Shown in pieces: positions 16,466 through 24,140 of a stretch of 27,851 nt of DNA (position 1 is the stretch's first letter; every line of letters starts with the position of its first letter). The notes below the pieces were generated by a model. The model saw only the letters and a program-made list of their open reading frames with translations, was not told the DNA's origin and made no database searches. Origin of the DNA: Oceanospirillaceae bacterium (GTDB taxonomy: Bacteria; Pseudomonadota; Gammaproteobacteria; Pseudomonadales; Balneatricaceae); contig DPHD01000036.1 in NCBI GenBank assembly GCA_003523085.1, positions 2,930-30,780 of the forward strand, written 5' to 3'. The position numbers and the translations under genes were made by a program.

Positions 16466-17590
16466 TCACATCGAATACGTTTTAACTGGCTCACCCAACA
16501 CCTGCATACACGGCTCTATGCCTAAGCCTGGTGATGCTGGAGCGGTTACCCAACCTTGGTGGCGTTCAAAATCCCCATACCCCGGTGTTGCGGTGGCCGT
16601 GGTAACAGTGACCATGTCACGGGTATCTAAAATACAACGTAATAGGTGGGGCGGCACGGTTTGCCCCATATGTACGATGGCGGCAAAGGCAATGTCTGAA
16701 CCCACGGTGTCCTGCACACTGAGGCTATAACCTGCGCTTACACACATGTCTCTTTGTCTGCGACACGGCGTCAGGCCGCCGTTCTTTGATATTTTTAAAC
16801 CTACGCCTTCTGCTGCATCTTCACTGATGAGTTGGGCCACGCTGGCATCACTATTAGCAAGTTCGTCCCACACTATGGGAATGTCTGTGCGCCGGCGTAA
16901 GGACATGTGCTCGCGCCAGGTTGCACAGGGTGCTTCTAGCACAATATCGGCATGACGTGGTAGCAAACGTAAAAAGCGCAATGCCGTCTCTACTGTCATG
17001 CCACCATTGGCATCGACGATAAAGTATTCACCAGCTTGGCGATCAGCCAAACAGGCCATCACCCTTTCTGCATCTAATGCTGGATCTTCGCCAATTTTAA
17101 CAGAGTGACCTTTATAGCCTTGCAGCCGGTGCTCTTGTACACGCTGACGCATCGCTTCTGGTGAGCCTGCATAGATGGATGAGATGACACCCATGGGTTG
17201 TTGTGTCCGGCCGCCCAATAGGTCACACACGGGCATACCCACGGCCTTGCCAAACATGTCCCAGCAAGCTACATCCAGGGCAGCTTTGGCATGGCCATGG
17301 CCAGTTAAAGCGCCGTCCATGGCTTCATATACTCGATCTACTCGACGCGGGTCTAGACCTAAAATGGCCGGAGCAACTTCTTCAATACCGGCCCGTACGC
17401 CCAAGGCGTGGGCAGCAATATAGTTAGAACCAAAGGGGGTGCTTTCACCAAACCCTGTAACACCGGTATCGCTGGTAAGGCGCACAATAGTGGCATCAAA
17501 GCTTGAGTATTCTCGCCCACCAGACAGGCTATAGGTGCCTCCTGCATAGGGCAGGTCTACCTGATAGACATCTATTTGACTTATTTTCAT
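16466..17590 (-). CDS. Mandelate racemase/muconate lactonizing (enolase superfamily) enzyme, possible betaine or hydroxyproline epimerase/dehydratase
   Basis: A 374-residue enolase-superfamily enzyme. The capping domain comes first (about 1-125). The barrel follows with catalytic lysines K165 (GHSVKIG) and K266/K269 (LKISKNGGLT), and Mg ligands D193 (VDANGG), E219 (VLEAP) and D242 (WDEL). The two-lysine arrangement supports proton abstraction at the alpha carbon, as in racemases, epimerases and cis-3-hydroxyproline dehydratases. The general look recalls 4-hydroxyproline betaine 2-epimerase (HpbD) and its neighbours, but sequence reading alone cannot separate these. The ATG at 17590 has AGGGG seven bases upstream. 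It lies ten bases after the MDR gene, so the two form an operon. Other betaine genes in the window make a betaine substrate attractive. Confidence 0.85.
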   Translation of the reverse strand: MKISQIDVYQVDLPYAGGTYSLSGGREYSSFDATIVRLTSDTGVTGFGESTPFGSNYIAAHALGVRAGIEEVAPAILGLDPRRVDRVYEAMDGALTGHGHAKAALDVACWDMFGKAVGMPVCDLLGGRTQQPMGVISSIYAGSPEAMRQRVQEHRLQGYKGHSVKIGEDPALDAERVMACLADRQAGEYFIVDANGGMTVETALRFLRLLPRHADIVLEAPCATWREHMSLRRRTDIPIVWDELANSDASVAQLISEDAAEGVGLKISKNGGLTPCRRQRDMCVSAGYSLSVQDTVGSDIAFAAIVHMGQTVPPHLLRCILDTRDMVTVTTATATPGYGDFERHQGWVTAPASPGLGIEPCMQVLGEPVKTYSM

Positions 17591-17600
17591 GGTGTTACCC

Positions 17601-18716
17601 CTATTGCTGCGCTGGAATCAGCACTAGTTTGCCGGTAAATGCCTTGTCTAAAAAATCGGTTTGGGCCCTATGTATTTGTTCAAGGGGGTAAGTCCGCGCC
17701 ACCAGCGGTCTAATTTCATCGGCTTCGATATAGCGCACCAAATTATCAAACACTTCGGCCTCTTGGTAAGTACAACCAAAAAAACTCAGGTCTTTTAAGT
17801 AGAGGGTACGAATATCCAGTTCCACGATAGGTCCAGCAATGGCCCCAGATGTGGCGTAGCGTCCGCCGCGGCGTAATAGGTCGAGTAATTGTGGCCAAGC
17901 TGGCCCAGCCACCAAATCCACCACCAAATCCACTTGACCCTCACCTATGGCGGCCACTAGGTCATGCCCCCTTGCCACCAATTGATCGGCGCCTAAGGCT
18001 TTGACATCAGCGTGTTTAGCGGCACCGGCAACGGCAATTACATAAGCCCCCCGGCGTTTAGCCAACTGCACGGCCGCAGAACCTACACCGCCCGAGGCAC
18101 CGGTGATCAATACCCGTTCGCCGGCTTTTAAACCCGACCGGTGGAGCATGTTTTCGGCGGTCGAATAGGCACAGGGAATAGAAGCTAATTCGGCGTCACT
18201 CCAGCTGCTCTCCACTGTGTAGGCTTCTTGGCTTAAGGCACAGGTATATTGTGCAAAACCGCCGTCATATTCAGAACCAAAGGTGATGCACTCGAATGGT
18301 GTTTGCGGATGTTGCTGCATGGTGCGCACCAAAACTCGCTCGCCGATACGCTCAGAACTCACGCCAGCGCCCACGGCAATCACCTCACCACAAACATCCG
18401 CGCCTTGAATACGCGGCAACTGCAAGGCACTGCCAGACCATGTGGCCGTGGCGGCGTCTAGCTCATCGTAACCCGCGTCTGCACCACTATTAGTGTCGCC
18501 CGTGACTTGTTTTGAATACCAACCGATACGGGTATTGATGTCGGTATTGTTGACCCCGGCTGCCAATACTTTAAGTAATACTTGGCCTTCTGTAGGCTGA
18601 GGTGTGGGAATATCGTGTTTATACACCAGCTGATCTAGGCCTCCATGGCCCACCAAATGCACGCCAGACATAAGCTTTGGAATAGGTCGTTTTTTTGCGA
18701 GGTTAGCTGTGCTCAT
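17601..18716 (-). CDS. MDR-superfamily NAD(P)-dependent oxidoreductase (quinone oxidoreductase-like)
   Basis: A 371-residue medium-chain dehydrogenase/reductase. The GroES-like domain carries LAAGVNNTDINTRIGWYS, in which the usual zinc-ligand cysteine is absent. The Rossmann domain has the NAD(P) motif VLITGASGGVGSAAVQLAK at about 203-220. An insertion at about 69-100, rich in Gly, Asp and Ala, is longer than in standard quinone reductases. These features suggest a zinc-free enoyl or quinone reductase type rather than a classical alcohol dehydrogenase. AcuI, the acrylyl-CoA reductase of DMSP breakdown, is also in this superfamily, but the N-terminus here does not look like it. The ATG at 18716 has a weak ribosome site. 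It heads an operon with the enolase-family gene and is divergent from the MFS gene. Confidence 0.85.
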   Translation of the reverse strand: MSTANLAKKRPIPKLMSGVHLVGHGGLDQLVYKHDIPTPQPTEGQVLLKVLAAGVNNTDINTRIGWYSKQVTGDTNSGADAGYDELDAATATWSGSALQLPRIQGADVCGEVIAVGAGVSSERIGERVLVRTMQQHPQTPFECITFGSEYDGGFAQYTCALSQEAYTVESSWSDAELASIPCAYSTAENMLHRSGLKAGERVLITGASGGVGSAAVQLAKRRGAYVIAVAGAAKHADVKALGADQLVARGHDLVAAIGEGQVDLVVDLVAGPAWPQLLDLLRRGGRYATSGAIAGPIVELDIRTLYLKDLSFFGCTYQEAEVFDNLVRYIEADEIRPLVARTYPLEQIHRAQTDFLDKAFTGKLVLIPAQQ

Positions 18717-18792
18717 TTTGTATTTTCAAATTGGTGGCGAGTGCGACAAATCTAGCAGTTCATTCTCCACCAAACAAGTGACATTTTTGAGC

Positions 18793-18808
18793 TTAAGTCA
18801 TGACTTAA
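18793..18808. promoter_or_regulatory. Perfect 16-bp palindrome, probable operator
   Basis: TTAAGTCATGACTTAA reads the same on both strands with no spacer. It lies in the 166-bp gap between the divergent MDR and MFS genes, 77 bp upstream of the MDR ATG and 75 bp upstream of the MFS ATG, so it is almost exactly central. That placement suits an operator controlling both directions. No regulator gene is adjacent, so the binding protein must be encoded elsewhere. Confidence 0.55.
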
Positions 18809-18882
18809 TATCATGGTTTTTATATTGTTTAGACGGAACTAATGTTAAGGTGAGCGAGATATCAAACAGTCAGCAGACGACA

Positions 18883-20109
18883 ATGACCACTAACCCAAAA
18901 GCCTTTGGGCTCGCGAACAACAGCCATCAAGTGGCCTATTGGTTAATCCAAGTATTTTTTGTAGGCCTGATGATCGGTACCACGCGCGTAGTGATCACGC
19001 CCTTTGCAGAACAAGAATTTGGTTTAGCTAAAGACTCCTTATTGCTGCTAAGCACCTTTGTGATTGCCTTTGGTTTAGTAAAAGGCAGCATGAATTTTGT
19101 GGCCGGGCACTGGGCCGAGCGTATCGGCCGTAAACCGGTGCATTTGCTTGGTTGGATTATTGCTTTACCCATTCCGTTGCTTTTTTACTTTGCTCAGTCT
19201 TGGTCTTGGGTGGTTATGGCAACACTTTTACTAGGCGTTAACCAAGGCCTGACTTGGTCCATGAGCCAAACTTCTAAGCTTGATATTACCGCTTCCCACG
19301 AGCGTGGTTTGACCATTGGTCTCAACGAGTTTGCTGGCTATACGGGCGTTGCTTTAGGGGGCTTAGCCAGTGCTTATATCAGCCAATGGCTAGGCCTAAA
19401 AACCGGCCTATTAGTATTTGGTTTGGCTATTATAAGCACAGCATTGATTTTAACTTGGTTGAGTATAGTCGAAACCAAACCGTGGGCCATGCAGCAAGCC
19501 CAAACAACGTCACAGCAAACGATGAGCGAACCACTGTCATCCTGGCATGTATTTAAACGTATGAGTTGGCAGGATTCACGCTTATTGGCCATCACTCAAG
19601 CCGGCTGTGTAGAAAAATTTGTAGATGCCTTGGTGTGGGTGATTTATCCCGTCTATTTGTACCAAAAAACCGGCGACCTCACGTTAACCGGCTGGGTCAT
19701 TTCTATTTACGGCTTGGTGTGGGGTGTGAGTCAATTGATCACTGGCCACTGGTCCGACCGCTTTGGCCGCCAACGCCTTAACGTATTAGGCATGACCATG
19801 ACCACGTTAGGGGTAATACTAATGCCATTAATGACGTCGAGTCTGGGTTGGTCTATAAGCGCAGCTATTACTGGTTTTGGTATGGCCTTGCTCTACCCCA
19901 ACTTGTCTGCTGCTATTGTCGATTTATCACAACCTGCGTGGCGAGCAACGGCCATTGGTATTTATCGATTTTGGCGTGACATGGGGTATGCCATTGGCGC
20001 CCTGACATTAGGTTTGTCGGCGTTTGTATTTCAAGACCTGACTGCTGCGTTCTGGGCTGTGGCGGTGAGTATGGGCATTTCTACAGTTTGGTTAGCTATT
20101 CAAGGCTGA
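18883..20109 (+). CDS. MFS transporter
   Basis: A 408-residue major facilitator protein with about 12 membrane segments. The loop 2-3 motif appears as GHWAERIGRKPV in the first half and is repeated as GHWSDRFGRQRL in the second. The ATG at 18883 (MTTNPKAFGL) is chosen because membrane segment 1 begins about 15 residues later, as usual. The open frame extends to 18709 through the palindromic promoter region, and a GTG at 18850 is a possible but less likely start. It is divergent from the MDR/enolase-family pair and probably imports the substrate of that pair. Drug efflux cannot be excluded. Its stop is five bases from the convergent toxin gene, with no terminator hairpin seen. Confidence 0.87.
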   Translation: MTTNPKAFGLANNSHQVAYWLIQVFFVGLMIGTTRVVITPFAEQEFGLAKDSLLLLSTFVIAFGLVKGSMNFVAGHWAERIGRKPVHLLGWIIALPIPLLFYFAQSWSWVVMATLLLGVNQGLTWSMSQTSKLDITASHERGLTIGLNEFAGYTGVALGGLASAYISQWLGLKTGLLVFGLAIISTALILTWLSIVETKPWAMQQAQTTSQQTMSEPLSSWHVFKRMSWQDSRLLAITQAGCVEKFVDALVWVIYPVYLYQKTGDLTLTGWVISIYGLVWGVSQLITGHWSDRFGRQRLNVLGMTMTTLGVILMPLMTSSLGWSISAAITGFGMALLYPNLSAAIVDLSQPAWRATAIGIYRFWRDMGYAIGALTLGLSAFVFQDLTAAFWAVAVSMGISTVWLAIQG

Positions 20110-20114
20110 CACCC

Positions 20115-20624
20115 TTATAACTTGCCCAACGCAGTTTCAATTTCACCAATGGAGAGCATCAAGGTGAGAGAATCCATAGGCGATTCATAAAAACCATGTT
20201 TAACATAGAAGCGGCTTGCTGTGTGGTCCAACGCGTGGGTGACTACAGCTCTCACACCAATTTGCTCGGCAGCAGAAACACAACGCATCAGAGCGTCTTT
20301 AAGCAAACCCGCACCCAATTGGGCGCCAGCAAATGGTTTAGCCACTGCCAAGCGAGCTAAGATAATCACTGGTATAGGGTCTGGCATATTTCTTCTAACC
20401 TTACCTAATACCTCGTGCCTAGCCACCGCCCCCGTTGCCAAAGCGTAATAACCCGCCACCTCATGATCCTCTGTACAGGCAACATAAGTGCGAGCAGAAC
20501 CACCAACCATTTGCGCTTTAAGGGCCTTGTTAGCCAACCACAGATTAAGGCTTGGCTGGCCACAGTCGAATTTAGTAACATCGTGTGTAGTGGTTAACAA
20601 CGTAGGTGCGCTTAGCGTTGCCAT
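20115..20624 (-). CDS. GNAT acetyltransferase toxin, TacT-like
   Basis: A 169-residue GNAT-fold protein of the TacT/AtaT toxin type. The family opening (LTTTHDVTKFDCGQPSLNLWL) is present, with an acetyl-CoA binding segment LARLAVAKPFAGAQLGAGLL (about 89-108). The catalytic tyrosine Y140 in RFYVKHGFYES is at the same number as in TacT of Salmonella. Such toxins acetylate the amino group of aminoacyl-tRNA and halt translation. The ATG at 20624 lies five bases after the stop of the DUF1778 antitoxin gene, the standard antitoxin-first order, so both are co-transcribed. The protein is full-length and looks active. It converges on the MFS gene. Confidence 0.9.
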   Translation of the reverse strand: MATLSAPTLLTTTHDVTKFDCGQPSLNLWLANKALKAQMVGGSARTYVACTEDHEVAGYYALATGAVARHEVLGKVRRNMPDPIPVIILARLAVAKPFAGAQLGAGLLKDALMRCVSAAEQIGVRAVVTHALDHTASRFYVKHGFYESPMDSLTLMLSIGEIETALGKL

Positions 20625-20629
20625 GACCG

Positions 20630-20896
20630 TTAAGATTCCCAGGGAGAACTCATCGCCATCAATTTTTGTAGCCGAGGGTTGTGTGCTGGAGGCGCATCGA
20701 GTGAGGCAGCAAACTTGTCAAAATCCTGCTCATCCAAGCTGATGAGCTGTTGCTGTATAATCACTTCACGTGCTTTTTGGATGGCAGCATCCAACATAAA
20801 TTCAGTTCGATTGCGGTGCAGTATCTGAGCAGCTCTGTCGATTAACCCACGCACTTCTGGTGCCGCTTTCATATTAATTGGAACCGATGAAGTCAT
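20630..20896 (-). CDS. DUF1778 (TacA-like) antitoxin
   Basis: An 88-residue protein with a ribbon-helix-helix DNA-binding N-terminus (MTSSVPINMKAAPEVRGLID, then AAQILHRNRTEFMLDAAI). A C-terminal tail containing DEQDFDKFAASLD would wrap and neutralise the GNAT toxin. This is the DUF1778/TacA pattern. The ATG at 20896 is chosen because AAGG lies eight bases upstream; the GTG at 20905 would overlap that ribosome site. The antitoxin precedes the toxin by five bases. Inverted repeats in the promoter region just upstream suggest it represses its own operon, with toxin as co-repressor, as known for this family. Confidence 0.9.
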   Translation of the reverse strand: MTSSVPINMKAAPEVRGLIDRAAQILHRNRTEFMLDAAIQKAREVIIQQQLISLDEQDFDKFAASLDAPPAHNPRLQKLMAMSSPWES

Positions 20897-20912
20897 ACTA
20901 ACCACCTTACTA

Positions 20913-20954
20913 TGTATCTAATTGATACATCATATCGTATATCCATTAGATACA
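20913..20954. promoter_or_regulatory. Inverted repeats, probable TacA-type antitoxin operators
   Basis: TGTATCTAAT (20913-20922) has a perfect inverted copy ATTAGATACA at 20945-20954. A closer half-site GATACA (20924-20929) also forms TGTATC-N5-GATACA with the first. The three half-sites sit 17 to 58 bp upstream of the antitoxin ATG, where the promoter should be. Ribbon-helix-helix antitoxins bind such short dyads, so autoregulation is inferred. Confidence 0.6.
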
Positions 20955-21068
20955 CCAACCTAGGAAAACCGTACTCAGCTTAGCCATTTTTCTGCACTCT
21001 ACCTTATTGCGCAATACAGCGACCCAACAATGGTGCTTTTACCCAAGGACTAGGGTATAACTCTGCCT

Positions 21069-21710
21069 ATGGCTGAACCTAACGACATAAGCACTGCCCT
21101 TCACCAACTACGTAAACAGCTCGTATTAGCGTTACGTGCATCGCCGTTTGTGATGGGCAATAACAATGACACTGCAGCAAAGGTGATCAACAGACTTACT
21201 AATCAAGGCCAACTCAACTTAGATGCAGGCGCTACTAATACACTCGCCGATTTAATGCCGCAGATTACCCAAGCGGCCACTGTACTGCCGGAACGTTTGT
21301 ATAGTTTAGTGAATTGCGTGGCCAATTTGGAAGCTCATTTGCCGTGGTATCAGCGGCCCGTAGCCAATAATCCAGAGTTTATGGCGAGCCATATCAACGC
21401 CCAAATTATTGGCCCAGAAGGGTTAGAAGTTCGGCATGATTTAATTGTCGGCGTCACCCTTATGCGGCCCAATGTGGCCTACCCAGACCATCAGCATGAA
21501 CCCGAAGAACTCTACCTGGTGTTAAGTGACGGTTTATGGCGCCAAGCCGACGGCCCATGGCATACGCCGGGGGTGGGTGATTTAGTCTACAACCCAAGTG
21601 ACGTGTTCCATGGTATGCATTCGGCAGACGCACCTCTGCTTGCCCTCTGGTGCCTACCGCTGGATAAACCTTTTACGTCGTTTAGTGCGCCTTTGCCAAC
21701 AGCACCTTAG
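21069..21710 (+). CDS. Dimethylsulfoniopropionate (DMSP) lyase, DddQ/DddL cupin family
   Basis: A 213-residue protein whose C-terminal half is a cupin. The segment YPDHQHEPEELYLVLS followed by YNPSDVFHGM places Y138, H141, H143, E147, Y149 and H181. The spacing (0, +3, +5, +9, +11, +43) is the same as the DddQ active-site set Y120, H123, H125, E129, Y131 and H163. These bind a divalent metal and drive beta-elimination of DMSP to dimethyl sulfide and acrylate. The helical N-terminal part (about 1-110) is of the length seen in DddQ and DddL; I cannot choose between the two names. The ATG at 21069 is the first possible start, since an in-frame stop lies at 21051. It lies between the toxin-antitoxin module and a convergent glutamine amidotransferase gene, and the two stop codons overlap. 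No acrylate gene is adjacent. Confidence 0.87.
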   Translation: MAEPNDISTALHQLRKQLVLALRASPFVMGNNNDTAAKVINRLTNQGQLNLDAGATNTLADLMPQITQAATVLPERLYSLVNCVANLEAHLPWYQRPVANNPEFMASHINAQIIGPEGLEVRHDLIVGVTLMRPNVAYPDHQHEPEELYLVLSDGLWRQADGPWHTPGVGDLVYNPSDVFHGMHSADAPLLALWCLPLDKPFTSFSAPLPTAP

Positions 21711-22393
21711 TGGTCTGGCCCATGACGCTTAAAAAACTCAGCCATTTCCCGGTTGATGGCATGATTGACTTTAAACTTGCCAACTTTTGCTTGATAAAAC
21801 TGTTTCGCTTCTAGGGCTAAAACGTCGTTATAAGAGGCGTACAAATCGCGGATATAATCATCGCCAAACTCTGGGTGGGCTTGATAGCTTATAGCCTTGT
21901 TTGCGTAGACGATCGCAGCAGCAGGGCAATGTTCTGCACTGGCGGTCACCTCTAGCGCGACTGGGGGCAAATCTACTATTTGTTGGCCGTGCCAAGCCGC
22001 CACACTCATTTGGCTGCCGTCACTTTTGTTGTAGTTGATGACGCCAGTTTGATACACAACGGGTGCATCGGCAACGCTTCCCCCTAACGCTTTAGCGATA
22101 GCTTGATGGCCAAAACAAATACCCACTAAAGGTTTATTGCCATAGGTTGTAGCGATCCACTCAAGCATGGGCGCCATCCAAGGCAGGCATTCATCTAAGT
22201 TGTGCTTTGAACCGGTTAATAAATAACCATCGCAGTCATCGACAGCTGTTGGCAACTCACCACTAACCACGGTAAAGGTGGCAAACTCAAAACCAAAGGG
22301 TGCTAACAAATCACGAAATTGTTGGTCATAGTAGCCATATTTTTCGTGCATAACGGGCGATGACAAACCACACAGCAATATGCCTATTTTCAA
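21707..22393 (-). CDS. Class I glutamine amidotransferase-like protein
   Basis: A 228-residue GATase1 protein with the catalytic triad C93 (GICFGHQAIA), H173 and E175 (QAHPEF). It starts with MKIGILLCG and is close to the free-standing GMP-synthase-like amidotransferases, some of which hydrolyse gamma-glutamyl amides rather than feed a synthetase. The start is a TTG at 22393: AAGGA lies eight bases upstream, the protein begins exactly as its relatives do, and the next ATG is at residue 15. It lies 29 bp after the threonine aldolase gene in the same direction, so it is probably the third gene of the TetR operon. Its role with an aldolase and a Rieske oxygenase is not known. The gene overlaps the convergent DMSP lyase by four bases. 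Confidence 0.87.
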   Translation of the reverse strand: MKIGILLCGLSSPVMHEKYGYYDQQFRDLLAPFGFEFATFTVVSGELPTAVDDCDGYLLTGSKHNLDECLPWMAPMLEWIATTYGNKPLVGICFGHQAIAKALGGSVADAPVVYQTGVINYNKSDGSQMSVAAWHGQQIVDLPPVALEVTASAEHCPAAAIVYANKAISYQAHPEFGDDYIRDLYASYNDVLALEAKQFYQAKVGKFKVNHAINREMAEFFKRHGPDH

Positions 22394-22422
22394 ACTATGT
22401 TTCCTTATTTTATGTAAGCTCG

Positions 22423-23490
22423 TTAATTGCCGTCTAGCAATGCGTTTGCCGCGGCCACCAAGTGATCTACGTCGTCTTCTTGGGTGCTGTAGCTAGTGAC
22501 TAAACGTACCACATTTTGGCCCCAGCGGTCGCTGTAAAAATGAAACCCTTGGGCCAACAAACCGTCGATAATGGGTCGGGGCATTACACAAAATAGTATA
22601 TTGGACTGCACTTGGCCTTGAATTTCTATACCTTCAATCGCTCCCAAACCTCGCGCCAGACGGGCGCACATTTGGTTCGCTTGGCGCGCGTTGTTAAGCC
22701 ACAAGTCATGGTTTAAGTAGGCACCCATTTGGGCCGCTATTAAACGCATCTTAGACAACAGGTGTCCAGCACGCTTGCGCCTAAAGGCCATCTCTTGCGC
22801 CAAACTTTGATCAAATAATACGATTGCCTCTGCAGCCAATACACCGTTCTTGGTAGCCCCAAAAGACAACACGTCCACACCAGCCTTCCATGTCATGTCT
22901 GCTGCTGAACAATCCATAGCCACCAGTGCATTAGCAAAACGAGCACCATCCATGTGTAAACCTAGGCCGTGATCTTGGCACACATCACCTATGGCTTGAA
23001 TTTCTTTCAAACTGTACAAACTACCCACTTCTGTGGACTGGCTAATACTCACCACCGAAGCTTGCACTGAGTGGACGTCGCCTACTTTGTTAGTCGCTCG
23101 TTGGGCCAGATTATGGGCACACATTTTTCCATTATCGCCGGCCACCGAGATGAGCTTGGCGCCGTTAGTAAAAAATTCTGGCGCACCACATTCATCGTTA
23201 TTGATGTGGCTGTCTGGATGGCACAACACCGCCCCCCAGGGCGGCGTCAATACACTTAAACCTAAAGCATTAGCGGCAGTACCCGTGGGCACTAAAAACA
23301 CACTGACGGGACACTCAAAAATGACACTAAGATGTTGTTCCACCTGTTTACTATAGATATCTTCGCCATAGGGTGATTGTGGCCCATGGCCTGCATCCAC
23401 CATCGCTTGCAATACCTCAACCGCGGCACCCACGGCATTGTCGCTAGAAAAAACCTTGTTATAAGGTTCAGTTTTATTGCTGTCGGCCAT
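22423..23490 (-). CDS. Threonine aldolase family PLP enzyme
   Basis: A 355-residue fold-type I enzyme of the low-specificity threonine aldolase family. Landmarks are PTGTAANALGL (about 68-78), CGAPEFFTNGAKL (about 101-113), LHMDGARFANALVA with D181 and R184, and the Schiff-base lysine K214 in LSFGATKNG. These enzymes split beta-hydroxy-alpha-amino acids to glycine and an aldehyde. The ATG at 23490 is preferred over an in-frame GTG at 23502. The 12-base distance from the TetR stop makes one operon. Because it is controlled with a Rieske oxygenase that acts on amines, its natural substrate may be a hydroxylated amino acid other than threonine; that is speculative. Confidence 0.9.
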   Translation of the reverse strand: MADSNKTEPYNKVFSSDNAVGAAVEVLQAMVDAGHGPQSPYGEDIYSKQVEQHLSVIFECPVSVFLVPTGTAANALGLSVLTPPWGAVLCHPDSHINNDECGAPEFFTNGAKLISVAGDNGKMCAHNLAQRATNKVGDVHSVQASVVSISQSTEVGSLYSLKEIQAIGDVCQDHGLGLHMDGARFANALVAMDCSAADMTWKAGVDVLSFGATKNGVLAAEAIVLFDQSLAQEMAFRRKRAGHLLSKMRLIAAQMGAYLNHDLWLNNARQANQMCARLARGLGAIEGIEIQGQVQSNILFCVMPRPIIDGLLAQGFHFYSDRWGQNVVRLVTSYSTQEDDVDHLVAAANALLDGN

Positions 23491-23502
23491 TATAGGTCTC
23501 AC

Positions 23503-24087
23503 TTAGTTGAGGGTAGCTAGTAGTCGTGTGATCAATTTTTGATTGTTGTGTTGCATTGACTGAGCTAAAGCCAAACCTCGAAAACCATCCCATGCAAAAT
23601 AAATGCAAATCACGCCAAGGGCGACCTGTTCGCACGCGTCTAGACCGGCTTTTGGGTGCCTTTGTTGCAATTCTTCGGTTAAGTCAGCCACGTAAATTTC
23701 AAAACACTGGGTCATACGTTCACTCACACGGGGATACCGGTGGGCAGCTGATAAGAGGGCATAAAATGCCGGCAGCATGGCTTGATAGTCGCCTGCTGGG
23801 TCAGCACTAAACAACACAGTGGCTAGCCAATCATCACTGCTATCGTCGCGATGTGCCCGTGCTTGATGCCGCCAAATGGTTTCGAACTCATAGGCCACAT
23901 AGTCGGCCACTTGGTTGACTAGGTCTTCTCGGTTGCCGGCAAAGTGACGCACCAAGCTGCGCGAAATACCCGATTCTTGAGCAATATCATCTAATGACGT
24001 TGCATCAAGGCCTCGGTTTGCTATACAGCGCACAAACGCCGCCATGATGGCGGTTTTCTTTTCGGCTTTAACGGATGGACGGGACAT
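23503..24087 (-). CDS. TetR family transcriptional regulator
   Basis: A 194-residue TetR protein. The N-terminal helix-turn-helix is clear at about residues 10-57 (SLDDIAQESGISRSLVRHFA, then GNREDLVNQV). The C-terminal helices form a ligand pocket of the BetI-like size class, and WDGFRGLALAQS near the end is typical. It heads a leftward operon with threonine aldolase and glutamine amidotransferase genes and is divergent from the Rieske oxygenase. Two identical-pattern dyads lie in the 87-bp gap, so it probably represses both directions and is released by the Rieske substrate or product. The ligand is unknown; a quaternary amine is the obvious candidate. Confidence 0.92.
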   Translation of the reverse strand: MSRPSVKAEKKTAIMAAFVRCIANRGLDATSLDDIAQESGISRSLVRHFAGNREDLVNQVADYVAYEFETIWRHQARAHRDDSSDDWLATVLFSADPAGDYQAMLPAFYALLSAAHRYPRVSERMTQCFEIYVADLTEELQQRHPKAGLDACEQVALGVICIYFAWDGFRGLALAQSMQHNNQKLITRLLATLN

Positions 24088-24104
24088 AGGTTATTTCTAG
24101 TTAA

Positions 24105-24120
24105 TTGTCAGACTTGACAA
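24105..24120. promoter_or_regulatory. TetR-type operator O1
   Basis: TTGTCA-GACT-TGACAA is a dyad with perfect six-base arms and a four-base spacer. It overlaps the TTGACA -35 box (24114-24119) of the predicted Rieske promoter and lies 18 bp upstream of the TetR ATG. The same arms and spacing recur in O2, so both are probably bound by the adjacent TetR protein. Confidence 0.7.
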
Positions 24121-24140
24121 GTTTAAACCAAAAGTATAAA
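24114..24140 (+). promoter_or_regulatory. Predicted sigma70 promoter of the Rieske oxygenase gene
   Basis: A consensus TTGACA -35 box (24114-24119) and a TATAAA -10 box (24135-24140) are separated by 15 bases, slightly short of the usual 17. The ATG follows 35 bp after the -10 box. The promoter is bracketed by the two dyads O1 and O2, so binding of a repressor to either would occlude it. Confidence 0.5.

Noticed and set aside
17601..18716. MDR protein as the acrylyl-CoA reductase AcuI of DMSP breakdown
   Set aside because: The N-terminus, the long 69-100 insertion and the length do not look like AcuI, and the gene is paired with an enolase-family enzyme rather than the DMSP lyase.
18709..18882. 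N-terminal extension of the MFS gene
   Set aside because: It covers the divergent promoter region and the palindrome and would place about 70 residues before membrane segment 1; family members start close to that segment.
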